Positions 1 through 5,965 of a DNA stretch of 41,750 nt are shown here, piece by piece. The position numbers and the translations under genes were made by a program. The notes beneath the pieces were generated by a model, which was not told the DNA's origin, did not search any database, and saw nothing but the letters and a program-made list of their open reading frames with translations. The stretch covers positions 1 through 41,750 of the IMG/VR virus record IMGVR_UViG_3300024561_000489, one strand, 5' to 3'. How positions within the stretch are numbered: position 1 is the first letter of the stretch; every line of letters begins with the position of its first letter. This stretch comes from a virus.

Positions 1-7
1 AAAAAAA

Positions 8-190
8 ATGACAGAACAGCAGCAACATCTACAACAACTTTTAGAACAAAGAGTTAAACTTGAATCAGAAATTAATCAAAACAGAGAACTTTTTTGGAAA
101 GTTCAAGGAGCTATTGAGTATCTAACACAAATTGGAGTTACTTTGCCAGAGCCAGAATCCAAAGAAACTTCTGAAGAAGTGGAATCTTGA
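8..190 (+). CDS. Small coiled-coil hypothetical protein
   Basis: This 60-aa acidic protein starts at an ATG seven bases into the window, so its promoter lies outside. Residues 3-40 are Gln/Glu/Leu rich with heptad-like spacing, which suggests one alpha-helical coiled coil. The C-terminus is an acidic tail of Glu and Ser. There is no signal peptide or membrane segment. A rho-independent terminator follows 33 bases after the stop, so it appears to be the last gene of the preceding transcription unit. I do not recognise a family; small coiled-coil proteins of this kind are common in T4-like cyanophages. Confidence 0.7.
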   Translation: MTEQQQHLQQLLEQRVKLESEINQNRELFWKVQGAIEYLTQIGVTLPEPESKETSEEVES

Positions 191-222
191 CAGATTCTAA
201 ATAAAAACTTATAATGTTTATA

Positions 223-246
223 ACCCACCATAAGGTGGGTTTTCTT
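223..246 (+). terminator. Rho-independent terminator
   Basis: A perfect 7-bp stem, ACCCACC (223-229) with GGTGGGT (234-240), has a 4-nt loop and is followed by a T-rich tract. It closes the unit that ends with the small coiled-coil gene. Confidence 0.85.
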
Positions 247-286
247 GTAATGAGACTTTGAGTGACAATTAGAGCCGTGGAAAGTG

Positions 287-314
287 CCCTTTGAGAAAAG
301 GGTGTACCCCCTTT
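287..314 (+). promoter_or_regulatory. Alternating hairpin leader before the lysozyme-like gene
   Basis: CCCTTT (287-292), AAAGGG (297-302) and CCCTTT (309-314) occur in a row. The middle segment can pair with either neighbour, giving two mutually exclusive hairpins upstream of the ATG at 345. Whether it acts as an attenuator is inference. Confidence 0.35.
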
Positions 315-344
315 CTATACGGATGTAGAGTTCAATTAATTTTA

Positions 345-998
345 ATGCTAAACTTCTTTACTGTAGCCGTTCCTCTTTTAGCAATGGTTACAACCAATAC
401 GGCATCACTGCCTTTCTCTAGTTATAAACTGCAAGGTCCTCCTCCCCCAGTGGATGAAAAACCTTATTCTATTATTAAAGAGTTTGAACCCGAGAAGACA
501 GCAATCCTAGAGGTTGCACCACCAAAGCCAAAAGAGAAAAGACTAATTTGTAAAGGGTGTAATGAACATGAGAATGCTACCCTGGCATTTTTCCAGGATC
601 GTGGTATTAGAGACAGAAACGCCCTTGCTACCATCATGGGCAATATTAGACAGGAATCAACATTCGTGCCTAACATTTGTGAAGGTGGTAGTAGAACCTC
701 ATACTATAATTGTGGAAGAGGTTATGGTTTGATACAATTTACTTCTGCTTCTCGTTATTATGGACTGGGTGCTTTTGCTAAAAAAATAGGAGGTAATCCT
801 TCTACTGCTGATACTCAACTTCGGTATATTACTACTGAACCACAATGGAAGAGTATTGAAAACAGAATGAAAGTTTCTGGAAAATCTATTGATAGGTATA
901 TGAATTATGCCTACGAATGGATTGGATGGGGACACCATGGAGCAAGAACACAATATGCTTATGACTATGCTAAACGATTGGTTCTTGCTGATGTCTAA
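345..998 (+). CDS. Phage tail-lysozyme-like peptidoglycan hydrolase
   Basis: The 217-aa product has a hydrophobic N-terminal segment (about residues 1-20: MLNFFTVAVPLLAMVTT), a Pro/Lys-rich linker (about 30-70) and a C-terminal domain. That domain resembles the phage tail lysozyme family, with an IMGN-IRQES segment containing a probable catalytic Glu, followed by a GYGLIQFTS segment and a Trp-rich end. The frame stays open upstream to a TTG at 291. I prefer the ATG at 345 because it opens a membrane or signal segment, and because the TTG lies inside a predicted hairpin. Likely role: cell-wall degradation at entry or lysis. The domain assignment is from sequence pattern only. Confidence 0.72.
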   Translation: MLNFFTVAVPLLAMVTTNTASLPFSSYKLQGPPPPVDEKPYSIIKEFEPEKTAILEVAPPKPKEKRLICKGCNEHENATLAFFQDRGIRDRNALATIMGNIRQESTFVPNICEGGSRTSYYNCGRGYGLIQFTSASRYYGLGAFAKKIGGNPSTADTQLRYITTEPQWKSIENRMKVSGKSIDRYMNYAYEWIGWGHHGARTQYAYDYAKRLVLADV

Positions 999-1038
999 AT
1001 AACTTTACCTGACTTGCTGACACTTTTCAGGTGGGATT

Positions 1039-1062
1039 GGAGTGCTTCGGCACTCCTTTCTT
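1039..1062 (+). terminator. Rho-independent terminator with TTCG loop
   Basis: The stem GGAGTGC (1039-1045) pairs with GCACTCC (1050-1056) around a stable TTCG tetraloop, followed by TTTCTT. It ends the lysozyme-like gene's transcript and sits directly before a late-type promoter. Confidence 0.92.
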
Positions 1063-1063
1063 G

Positions 1064-1071
1064 TATAAATA
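1064..1071 (+). promoter_or_regulatory. T4-like late promoter box
   Basis: TATAAATA lies 24 bases before the ATG of the homing endonuclease and just after a strong terminator. This is the late promoter consensus of T4-like phages, including cyanomyoviruses. Confidence 0.75.
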
Positions 1072-1095
1072 GTAATGTCAGCAAGTTAGAGTAGT

Positions 1096-1755
1096 ATGAA
1101 ACACTTTTATGTGTATTATTCCTATGAGGAATATGGAAGAGGTTATATTGGAAAAAGAGAATGTAAATGTCTTCCAGAAGAAGATGTAAGTTATTTTGGA
1201 AGTTTCAAAGATAAAACTTTCAATCCAACTCAAAAAATAATATTAGAAACTTTTGGGAGTGTTGAAGAAGCACTTGAAGCAGAATGTGCTCTCCACGATT
1301 TTTATGAAGTAGATAAAAATCCACACTTTGCTAATAGGGCAAAACAAACTTCTACTGGATTTTATTGTAATAAAGGTGCTGGTGAAGAAGCAAACAAGAA
1401 AAGAAGTGAGTTGATGAAAACAGAATACAATCCTATGAGTAATCCAAAACTCAAAGAGAAAGCAAGAAAAAACTTGATTAGAACTTTGAGTAATCCAGAA
1501 ATGAGAAAACTAAAAAGTAGAGTTGGAAAGAAAGCACACAATCGTCCAGAAGTAGTTGAGAACCATAGACAGGCAGCACTCAAATCTCATCAAAATCCAG
1601 AAACAAAAAGAAAACATATTGAGGCAAAACTTGGTGAGAAAAATCCTTGTTATGGTAAAAAGTGGATTACAAATGGAAATGAAAACAAATACATAAACTC
1701 TATTGATGAAGTTCCAAGTGGTTTTTGGTATGGTAGAGTTTTCATAAATACCTAA
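1096..1755 (+). CDS. GIY-YIG-like homing endonuclease with NUMOD-type repeats
   Basis: This 219-aa basic protein begins with a degenerate GIY-YIG-like pattern (YVYYSYEE, then GYIGKRECKC, about residues 4-25). Helical segments with recurring N-P-[MEK] motifs follow (NPMSNPKLKEKARKN near residue 111, SNPEMRKL, QNPETKRKHIEA), typical of the NUMOD3-like DNA-binding repeats of phage homing endonucleases. The C-terminal KKWITNGNENKYI segment is also typical of these enzymes. It is a free-standing gene with its own late promoter and not inside a visible intron. The expected role is DNA cleavage driving its own spread. Confidence 0.75.
   Translation: MKHFYVYYSYEEYGRGYIGKRECKCLPEEDVSYFGSFKDKTFNPTQKIILETFGSVEEALEAECALHDFYEVDKNPHFANRAKQTSTGFYCNKGAGEEANKKRSELMKTEYNPMSNPKLKEKARKNLIRTLSNPEMRKLKSRVGKKAHNRPEVVENHRQAALKSHQNPETKRKHIEAKLGEKNPCYGKKWITNGNENKYINSIDEVPSGFWYGRVFINT
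1743..1750 (+). promoter_or_regulatory. T4-like late promoter box
   Basis: CATAAATA lies 20 bases before the ATG at 1771 and overlaps the end of the endonuclease coding sequence. Confidence 0.55.
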
Positions 1756-1770
1756 AAAGTACTTATAAAG

Positions 1771-2973
1771 ATGCAGTTTCAAGAAGAAATCCTTGATGAA
1801 AGGACTTTGATGGTAGGGAAAAAAGTTAGACCTTCCGGAACTATGAATATGCGTGGATCAGAAGGTGCCGCGAGAAAAGATGTTTCTCGTGCGGGGTTTA
1901 GGAAAAAAGGTCCCATTCAAGATCCAAAAGTAGAAAAGAGTGGAAAAGATGTTCCTGTTTGGGTAAGAACTCATAAGTCTCCTGGAGATTATGCTGCTCA
2001 TACTGCAAGAAAGCAACATAGAGAGGGTGATAAGCCACAGAGTAAAGAATTAAAAAAACAGTTTGGTAAAACTGGTGCTAAGAAAGATTCTCCAGTTCAT
2101 GATATCACTGTTGGTTCTCCAAAATCTAAAGTAAAAGATCCCGGACAAAGAGCAAGACAATTTGTTGGTGCTCTCAAAGGCGTAAAAGATACTATGAAGT
2201 CAAAGAAAGGAGTTGCTACAAATACTCCTACTGCTATTGATTCTGCTAAGTCTAAGGGTAAAAAGAGTAGAAGTGGTGAGGAAGGTGCAGAACAAAGAGG
2301 TAGAATTTATAAGAAACTAGGAATGGGAGAAAGAAATCCCAAGACTGGTGTTCAGATGGCGAAGTTGAGTGATTCCTTTAATGGAAAAACTTTTAGTGAG
2401 TTTATATATGAGTGTTATATTATTTTAGAAGCAAGAAAATATACTAGAATCCGTTCTAGAGAAGATGCTGAGAAAATTCGACAATCACAAGAAAATCCAA
2501 ATGCTTATAGATTAAAAAATAGACAAACTGCAGAAACTCCATATTGGGGACTAGAATCCAAAGAAAAAAGAAAAGACCAAGATGAAAGGAGAAAAGAAAA
2601 TCTAAAAGCGATTAGTCATAAAGAGTTGGAAGATCATTGTAAAAGAAATTTGCATCCGGGTGATTGTAAAAAAAATGCGAATAGAGCATTAAGAATTGAA
2701 AGGGGAAGGAAAAAGTCTCAAAGAGATGAGGCAAAAAGTAAGTCTCAGGAAACAGGGCAAAAGCATGATGTAGATCATATTCAAGCACAACCAAATAGAA
2801 GAAGTGAAACAACAAAATCAAGATTTCAAGCAATTCATCCGGGTGATTCTTCTGATAATAGGAGAGTAATTCCAAGTAGAGAAAATCGTGAAAAAAATTC
2901 TAGTAATACTGAAAAATCAACGACTAGATCTGGTGCTCTTATGAGAGCCCTTCAAAGAGCTAGACAAAAATAA
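1771..2973 (+). CDS. Highly basic protein with HNH-like C-terminus
   Basis: The 400-aa product is extremely Lys/Arg rich and low in hydrophobic residues. Around residues 205-225 lies an F-SEF-YE...ILEA stretch, a short pattern that recurs in cyanophage virion-associated proteins. The C-terminal third contains NLHPGDCKKNANR, then KHDVDHIQAQPNRR and a later IHPGDSSDNRRVIPS. The DVDH plus downstream Asn/Arg arrangement resembles a ββα-metal (HNH) nuclease core. It follows a homing endonuclease and has its own late box. It may be a DNA-binding virion protein or a nuclease; the function is uncertain. Confidence 0.65.
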   Translation: MQFQEEILDERTLMVGKKVRPSGTMNMRGSEGAARKDVSRAGFRKKGPIQDPKVEKSGKDVPVWVRTHKSPGDYAAHTARKQHREGDKPQSKELKKQFGKTGAKKDSPVHDITVGSPKSKVKDPGQRARQFVGALKGVKDTMKSKKGVATNTPTAIDSAKSKGKKSRSGEEGAEQRGRIYKKLGMGERNPKTGVQMAKLSDSFNGKTFSEFIYECYIILEARKYTRIRSREDAEKIRQSQENPNAYRLKNRQTAETPYWGLESKEKRKDQDERRKENLKAISHKELEDHCKRNLHPGDCKKNANRALRIERGRKKSQRDEAKSKSQETGQKHDVDHIQAQPNRRSETTKSRFQAIHPGDSSDNRRVIPSRENREKNSSNTEKSTTRSGALMRALQRARQK

Positions 2974-2978
2974 TAAAT

Positions 2979-3009
2979 AGAGGAGAGCGGTTGCTACTCC
3001 TCTTTTTTT
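2979..3009 (+). terminator. Rho-independent terminator abutting the next start codon
   Basis: AGAGGAG (2979-2985) pairs with CTCCTCT (2997-3003) and the T-run reaches base 3009. The ATG of the next gene begins at 3010. An AATAAATA late-like box (2972-2979) overlaps its 5' edge. Confidence 0.85.
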
Positions 3010-3414
3010 ATGTTCAATTTTAACTTCGGAAAGAAGAAACCTGATAAGAAGCAGATAATCCTTATAAGCGTCATACTCAGTGGTATCGTAGCAACCCTCT
3101 CCCAATGCACAGGAGCGCCTCAGGAGCGCCTCTGGGACCTTCTAGACGAGGTTCAGAGATCTCTGTTCCCAGGCACCGTAATCAACGATGTGCTGCTTCA
3201 GGACCCTGCTGTGGTTGGTAGGAGAGTTGAGCGTGATGTGGATAAAGCAATTCGTGATTATGAGGACTTGACAAGAGACTCAGATCCACCTAGAGTACCT
3301 TTGCCCAGGTTGATTGAGAAAGCTCCAGATAACTCTGAGGCTCAACGATTACTTGGTGGGGAGATGAGACTATGCGCTCCATGGGTTGACAGTTGCCCCA
3401 AAGAACCTATATAA
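3010..3414 (+). CDS. Small membrane or lipoprotein-like hypothetical protein
   Basis: The 134-aa protein has a Lys-rich start (residues 1-13), one hydrophobic helix (about 15-33, IILISVILSGIVATLSQC) ending in a Cys that could be a lipobox-like site, and a hydrophilic remainder with a WDLLDEVQRSLFP segment. The ATG immediately follows a terminator T-run. The only good Shine-Dalgarno-like sequence, GAGGAG, is 24 bases upstream inside the terminator stem, so start selection is unusual. No family was recognised. The next feature is a tRNA array. Confidence 0.65.
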   Translation: MFNFNFGKKKPDKKQIILISVILSGIVATLSQCTGAPQERLWDLLDEVQRSLFPGTVINDVLLQDPAVVGRRVERDVDKAIRDYEDLTRDSDPPRVPLPRLIEKAPDNSEAQRLLGGEMRLCAPWVDSCPKEPI

Positions 3415-3424
3415 TAGAAAAGTC

Positions 3425-3506
3425 GGGTAGGTGTCCGAGTGGTTAATGGAGGCGGACTGTAAATCCGCTGGCTCTGCCTACGGGGGTTCAAATCCCTCCC
3501 TGCCCA
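3425..3506 (+). tRNA. tRNA-Tyr (GTA)
   Basis: A class II cloverleaf has acceptor GGGTAGG pairing with CCTGCCC (3499-3505), discriminator A at 3506, anticodon GTA at 3459-3461, a long variable arm, and T-loop TTCAAAT. It is the first gene of the nine-tRNA array. Confidence 0.93.
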
Positions 3507-3509
3507 CCT

Positions 3510-3581
3510 GGTCCCTTCGTCTAGCGGTTAGGACACCACCCTTTCACGGTGTAGACACGGGTTCGATTCCCGTAGGGACTA
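3510..3581 (+). tRNA. tRNA-Glu (TTC)
   Basis: Acceptor GGTCCCT pairs with AGGGACT (first pair G-U), anticodon TTC is at 3543-3545, and the T-arm is ACGGG-TTCGATT-CCCGT. It lies four bases after tRNA-Tyr and is probably co-transcribed. Confidence 0.93.
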
Positions 3582-3583
3582 TT

Positions 3584-3675
3584 GGAAGTGTGGCAGAGAG
3601 GTCTAATGCAGTGGATTGCTAATCCGCCGATGTACCTAAGTGCATCCGTTGGTTCGAATCCAACCACTTCCGCCA
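3584..3675 (+). tRNA. tRNA-Ser (GCT) with encoded CCA
   Basis: Acceptor GGAAGTG pairs with CACTTCC (3665-3671), discriminator G is at 3672, and CCA is genomically encoded at 3673-3675. The anticodon GCT is at 3618-3620 and there is a long class II variable arm. It is the only tRNA in the array with a full CCA. Confidence 0.93.
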
Positions 3676-3747
3676 GGGAGATTAGCTCAGTGGTAGAGCA
3701 ATGTGCTGATAACGCAGAGGTCGGTGGTTCAAATCCACCATTTCCCA
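3676..3747 (+). tRNA. tRNA-Ile (GAT)
   Basis: Acceptor GGGAGAT pairs with ATTTCCC, with anticodon GAT at 3708-3710, T-loop TTCAAAT and discriminator A at 3747. It directly abuts the encoded CCA of tRNA-Ser. Confidence 0.93.
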
Positions 3748-3748
3748 C

Positions 3749-3777
3749 TTGACCAGTTTCCAAACAACTGGTACAAT
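3749..3777 (+). promoter_or_regulatory. Sigma70-type promoter with palindrome inside the tRNA array
   Basis: TTGACC (3749-3754), a 17-bp spacer and TACAAT (3772-3777) form a near-consensus promoter right after tRNA-Ile. An inverted repeat, ACCAGTT (3752-3758) with AACTGGT (3766-3772), fills the spacer. It would restart transcription of the distal tRNAs. Confidence 0.65.
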
Positions 3778-3782
3778 ATAAG

Positions 3783-3847
3783 AGTTGAGAAATCAACTGC
3801 GGCATTCCCCTTCGGTAGGTTCAGGAATGGCGGCGATAGGAACCTAC
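3783..3847 (+). ncRNA. Structured RNA spacer: GAAA hairpin plus predicted H-type pseudoknot
   Basis: A 6-bp hairpin AGTTGA-GAAA-TCAACT (3783-3798) is followed by two interlocking helices. CATTCC (3803-3808) pairs with GGAATG (3824-3829). GTAGGTTC (3815-3822), inside the loop of the first helix, pairs with GAACCTAC (3840-3847). The geometry is that of an H-type pseudoknot ending six bases before tRNA-Arg. It could be a processing signal, a riboswitch-like element or a small RNA. Structured motifs such as manA are known from cyanophages, but I cannot confirm a match. Confidence 0.55.
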
Positions 3848-3852
3848 TTTAT

Positions 3853-3925
3853 GGGCACATAGCATAATGGATAATGCAACATCCTTCTAAGATGACGATT
3901 GGGGGTTCGAGTCCCTCTGTGCCTG
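3853..3925 (+). tRNA. tRNA-Arg (TCT)
   Basis: Acceptor GGGCACA pairs with TGTGCCT, with a G-U first pair. The anticodon is TCT at 3886-3888, the T-loop is TTCGAGT and the discriminator is G. It decodes AGA, a codon favoured by A+T-rich phage genes. Confidence 0.9.
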
Positions 3926-3926
3926 T

Positions 3927-4005
3927 TGGAGTTTATCTCCATACATAAAAGTGATAGAGGGTAAGCCTCTGTTATATCCTTATGAGGTATATTACGCTTA
4001 CTCCA
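3927..4005 (+). ncRNA. Structured spacer with competing helices and possible pseudoknot
   Basis: TGGAG (3927-3931) can pair locally with CTCCA (3937-3941), or TGGAGT (3927-3932) can pair at long range with ACTCCA (4000-4005). Inside, AGAGG (3956-3960) pairs with CCTCT (3966-3970). Its GTAAG loop (3961-3965) is complementary to CTTAC (3997-4001), around a further hairpin (3973-3991). The helices compete, so the spacer could switch conformation before tRNA-Leu. The function is unknown. Confidence 0.45.
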
Positions 4006-4008
4006 TCT

Positions 4009-4091
4009 GCTTCAGTGGTGGAACGGTAGACACAGCGGACTTAGAATCCGCCGCCTTAAAAAGCGTGGAAGTTCAAATCTTCTCTGGAGCA
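4009..4091 (+). tRNA. tRNA-Leu (TAG)
   Basis: Acceptor GCTTCAG pairs with CTGGAGC (4084-4090), discriminator A is at 4091, anticodon TAG is at 4042-4044, the class II variable arm is present, and the T-loop is TTCAAAT. Confidence 0.92.
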
Positions 4092-4092
4092 C

Positions 4093-4121
4093 TTGACAAT
4101 CAAACTTAAATAGTTTATGAT
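4093..4121 (+). promoter_or_regulatory. Sigma70-type promoter with palindrome before tRNA-Gly
   Basis: TTGACA (4093-4098), a 17-bp spacer and TATGAT (4116-4121) start two bases after the tRNA-Leu discriminator. The inverted repeat GACAATCA (4095-4102) with TGATTGTC (4118-4125) spans both promoter boxes. Confidence 0.65.
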
Positions 4122-4130
4122 TGTCTCATT

Positions 4131-4202
4131 GCGAAAGTAACTCAACGGTAGAGTCCCTGCCTTCCAAGCAGGTTGTTGCGAGTTCGAATCTCGTCTTTCG
4201 CT
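4131..4202 (+). tRNA. tRNA-Gly (TCC)
   Basis: Acceptor GCGAAAG pairs with CTTTCGC (4195-4201). The anticodon loop CTTCCAA gives TCC, the T-arm is GCGAG-TTCGAAT-CTCGT, and the discriminator is T. A consensus promoter lies immediately upstream. Confidence 0.92.
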
Positions 4203-4203
4203 C

Positions 4204-4314
4204 TTGGTAGTCGTTATGCAGATAGCATAGAAAGACGCCAAAGGAAGTTAAGTCAAAGAATCGAGACAAGCAGACAATGCCCTTTGAACTGGTGTAAGTC
4301 CAGTAACTTCCTTT
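4204..4314 (+). ncRNA. Structured RNA: interrupted hairpin plus three-way junction
   Basis: The 5' part is an interrupted hairpin: TTGG (4204-4207)/CCAA (4238-4241), GTC (4210-4212)/GAC (4234-4236) and TATGC (4215-4219)/GCATA (4225-4229). The 3' part is closed by GGAAGTT (4243-4249)/AACTTCC (4305-4311), extendable to 10 bp. It encloses CAAAG (4254-4258)/CTTTG (4282-4286) and ACTGG (4288-4292)/CCAGT (4300-4304). This three-way junction lies between tRNA-Gly and tRNA-Asn and is not a tRNA. A riboswitch-like, processing or independent ncRNA role is possible. Confidence 0.55.
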
Positions 4315-4316
4315 AT

Positions 4317-4389
4317 TCCCATCGACCGAGCAAGCGAACGGGCCTGACTGTTAATCAGAGATTGGTAGGGGCAGTACCTACGATGGGAG
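4317..4389 (+). tRNA. Divergent tRNA-Asn (GTT)
   Basis: Acceptor TCCCATC pairs with GATGGGA (4382-4388), the anticodon loop CTGTTAA gives GTT, and T-stem GTAGG pairs with CCTAC. The T-loop is GGCAGTA instead of the usual TTCRANY, the D-stem is only CCG/CGG, and the outer anticodon-stem pair is C-A. It may be a divergent functional tRNA-Asn or a tRNA-like RNA. Confidence 0.7.
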
Positions 4390-4392
4390 CTT

Positions 4393-4464
4393 GCCCGAAT
4401 AGCTCAAAGGCAGAGCGTTTCGTTTACACCGAAAATGTTGGGGGTTCAAGTCCCTCTTCGGGCA
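4393..4464 (+). tRNA. tRNA-Val (TAC)
   Basis: Acceptor GCCCGAA pairs with TTCGGGC (4457-4463). The anticodon TAC is at 4425-4427, the T-loop is TTCAAGT and the discriminator is A. It is the last tRNA of the main array. Confidence 0.93.
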
Positions 4465-4475
4465 CTTTACTAAAA

Positions 4476-4510
4476 CGAATACTTGTGTTATAAATAATAA
4501 AAGGTATTCG
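4476..4510 (+). promoter_or_regulatory. Late promoter box enclosed in an inverted repeat
   Basis: TATAAATA (4489-4496) lies 22 bases before the HNH gene's ATG. It is flanked by CGAATAC (4476-4482) and GTATTCG (4504-4510), a perfect 7-bp inverted repeat that would form a hairpin in any transcript reading through from the tRNAs. Confidence 0.65.
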
Positions 4511-4518
4511 GTTCTATT

Positions 4519-5055
4519 ATGACTACTTGTTTAAACTGCGGGTGTGAGAACGATAAACCTAAGTTCTGCTCCCGTTCGTGTTCTGTAACCTATAATAATA
4601 AGAAGTCTCCTAAGAGGAAAAGAACTGGTTGGGACACCGCCATCTGTAATTACTGCAGTGTAGAGTTTGACTATAAGAAAAAGAGTTCTACTGGCAAGTT
4701 CTGTTCTAACAAGTGTAGTGCTGCAGCCAAGAGACAATGGACAATAGATAAGTGGAAAGTAGGAGAACTGAACCATACAGGGCAGGGTTATGTTCCCAGC
4801 GGTGTTCGTGCTTACTTATTAGAAGCGAGTGGGGGTAAGTGTTCCCTTTGTGGTTGGTCTGGAACAAACATTCATACCGGACGAACCTGCCTTGAGGTGG
4901 ACCACATAGACGACGACCCTTTCAACCACGCCCCTGAAAATCTACAAGTGGTCTGTCCCAACTGCCACGCACAAAAAACTTTACCACCCCAAAAGAGTAA
5001 CGGTGGACGTTACAGTAAGGACAAGCAACATCCTAAGTTTTGTATGAATAAGTAA
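4519..5055 (+). CDS. HNH endonuclease with zinc ribbons
   Basis: The 178-aa protein has two N-terminal zinc-binding segments (CLNCGC...KFCSRSC and ICNYCSVEF...KFCSNKC). It also has a classical HNH core: CSLCGWSG, then LEVDHIDDDPFNHAPENLQVVCPNCHAQK (the tail of this segment carries the second Cys pair). DH supplies the catalytic His, N the central Asn, and the C-x2-C pairs bind structural zinc. Free-standing HNH genes next to tRNA arrays are typical of T4-like phages and suggest homing. It has its own late promoter just upstream. Confidence 0.88.
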   Translation: MTTCLNCGCENDKPKFCSRSCSVTYNNKKSPKRKRTGWDTAICNYCSVEFDYKKKSSTGKFCSNKCSAAAKRQWTIDKWKVGELNHTGQGYVPSGVRAYLLEASGGKCSLCGWSGTNIHTGRTCLEVDHIDDDPFNHAPENLQVVCPNCHAQKTLPPQKSNGGRYSKDKQHPKFCMNK

Positions 5056-5081
5056 AAAAATGAATCCCTCTGCTCCCATTT

Positions 5082-5090
5082 GCATAAATA
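5082..5090 (+). promoter_or_regulatory. T4-like late promoter box
   Basis: GCATAAATA lies 16 bases upstream of the ATG of the Dps-like gene. Confidence 0.6.
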
Positions 5091-5106
5091 TTTCAAAAAG
5101 AGTATA

Positions 5107-5541
5107 ATGGAAAAACTTTATAAACTCTTGAGTGATGCACAGTCATCGCTTTTTGTTTTATTCCATAAAACTTGGGCATTTCACTGGAATGTTGTAGGTG
5201 AAGATTTCACTCAACTACATCAACTCTTTGGTGGTCAGTATGAGACTATGTTTGAAGAGATTGATCGTCTCTCAGAACATATGCGTTATCTGAATGTAAA
5301 ACCTCTCAGTTCTCTCTCAAGAATGCTTGAGGTAACTCAAATCAAAGAGGCAGCAAGTTCAACCGGAGCAAAAGAAATGCTTCAAGAACTTCTTGATAAC
5401 AATACCAAGTTTTGTGAATTGATGGGAGAAATTTCGGAAGAGTCTGAAAATCAAAAGTCATATGCTACAGCAAATTTAGTTCAAGATTTGATGGAATCTC
5501 ATGGTAAGTTTGTTTGGCAGTTGAGAGCACACCTGCAATGA
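5107..5541 (+). CDS. Dps-like ferritin (DNA-protection protein)
   Basis: The 144-aa protein has the Dps signature FHWNVVGEDFTQLHQLF followed by EEIDRLSEHMR. The putative ferroxidase ligands H26, H38, D53 and E57 show the canonical 12-15-4 spacing. Dps proteins oxidise Fe(II) with hydrogen peroxide and store iron as 12-mers. In a phage it could limit Fenton damage or scavenge iron during infection. The frame is open up to a TTG at 5080, but that overlaps the late promoter, so I choose the ATG at 5107. Confidence 0.88.
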   Translation: MEKLYKLLSDAQSSLFVLFHKTWAFHWNVVGEDFTQLHQLFGGQYETMFEEIDRLSEHMRYLNVKPLSSLSRMLEVTQIKEAASSTGAKEMLQELLDNNTKFCELMGEISEESENQKSYATANLVQDLMESHGKFVWQLRAHLQ

Positions 5542-5556
5542 TTAGGATGAAGAATA

Positions 5557-5808
5557 ATGATTTCAATAAGATGCAAAGATTGTAATAGAGAAATAACAGG
5601 ACATCATTCAAAAACAGTGACCTGTGGTTGTCCTAATATGGCAACAATTCGTGGAGATAAGATTTCAGCACTTGACTTATCTCGTATTGTTATGTTAAAC
5701 TCTATTCAGAAAGAACAAAAATCAAATGTTCTGACTTCACAAGATATTGCCTGGCAAGAGGCAAGACGCCAACGCAAAGTAAAGCGTTTGGATTTTGAGG
5801 TTCGTTGA
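5557..5808 (+). CDS. Small zinc-ribbon hypothetical protein
   Basis: The 83-aa protein has an N-terminal CKDC...TCGCPN arrangement (about residues 6-27) suggesting a small zinc ribbon, followed by a basic helical tail ending in RRQRKVKRLDFEVR. It lies 15 bases after the Dps-like gene and 10 bases before tRNA-Ser, so it is probably co-transcribed with both. The function is unknown; nucleic-acid or protein binding is possible. Confidence 0.7.
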   Translation: MISIRCKDCNREITGHHSKTVTCGCPNMATIRGDKISALDLSRIVMLNSIQKEQKSNVLTSQDIAWQEARRQRKVKRLDFEVR

Positions 5809-5818
5809 ACCTCCCACT

Positions 5819-5903
5819 GGAAAGGTGGTCGAGTGGTTGAAGGCTCTAGTCTTGAAAACTAGCGATGTGAAAGCATCCGTGGGTTCGAATCCCACCCTTT
5901 CCG
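5819..5903 (+). tRNA. tRNA-Ser (TGA)
   Basis: Acceptor GGAAAGG pairs with CCTTTCC (5896-5902). The anticodon is TGA at 5853-5855, the class II variable arm is present, the T-loop is TTCGAAT and the discriminator is G. Confidence 0.93.
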
Positions 5904-5965
5904 TTTTAAGTTAAGTTACAAATTTAATATTTTCTTCAACAGTGTTACGATATGAACACAAAAAA

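Noticed and set aside
3431-4493. Open frames on both strands across the tRNA array, including ones resembling GGFEPPTSAL
   Set aside because: They are read through tRNA genes; conserved tRNA bases produce such recurring false peptides.
1096-5055. A group I intron hosting the endonuclease genes
   Set aside because: No interrupted gene or intron core was recognised; both endonuclease genes stand alone with late promoters.
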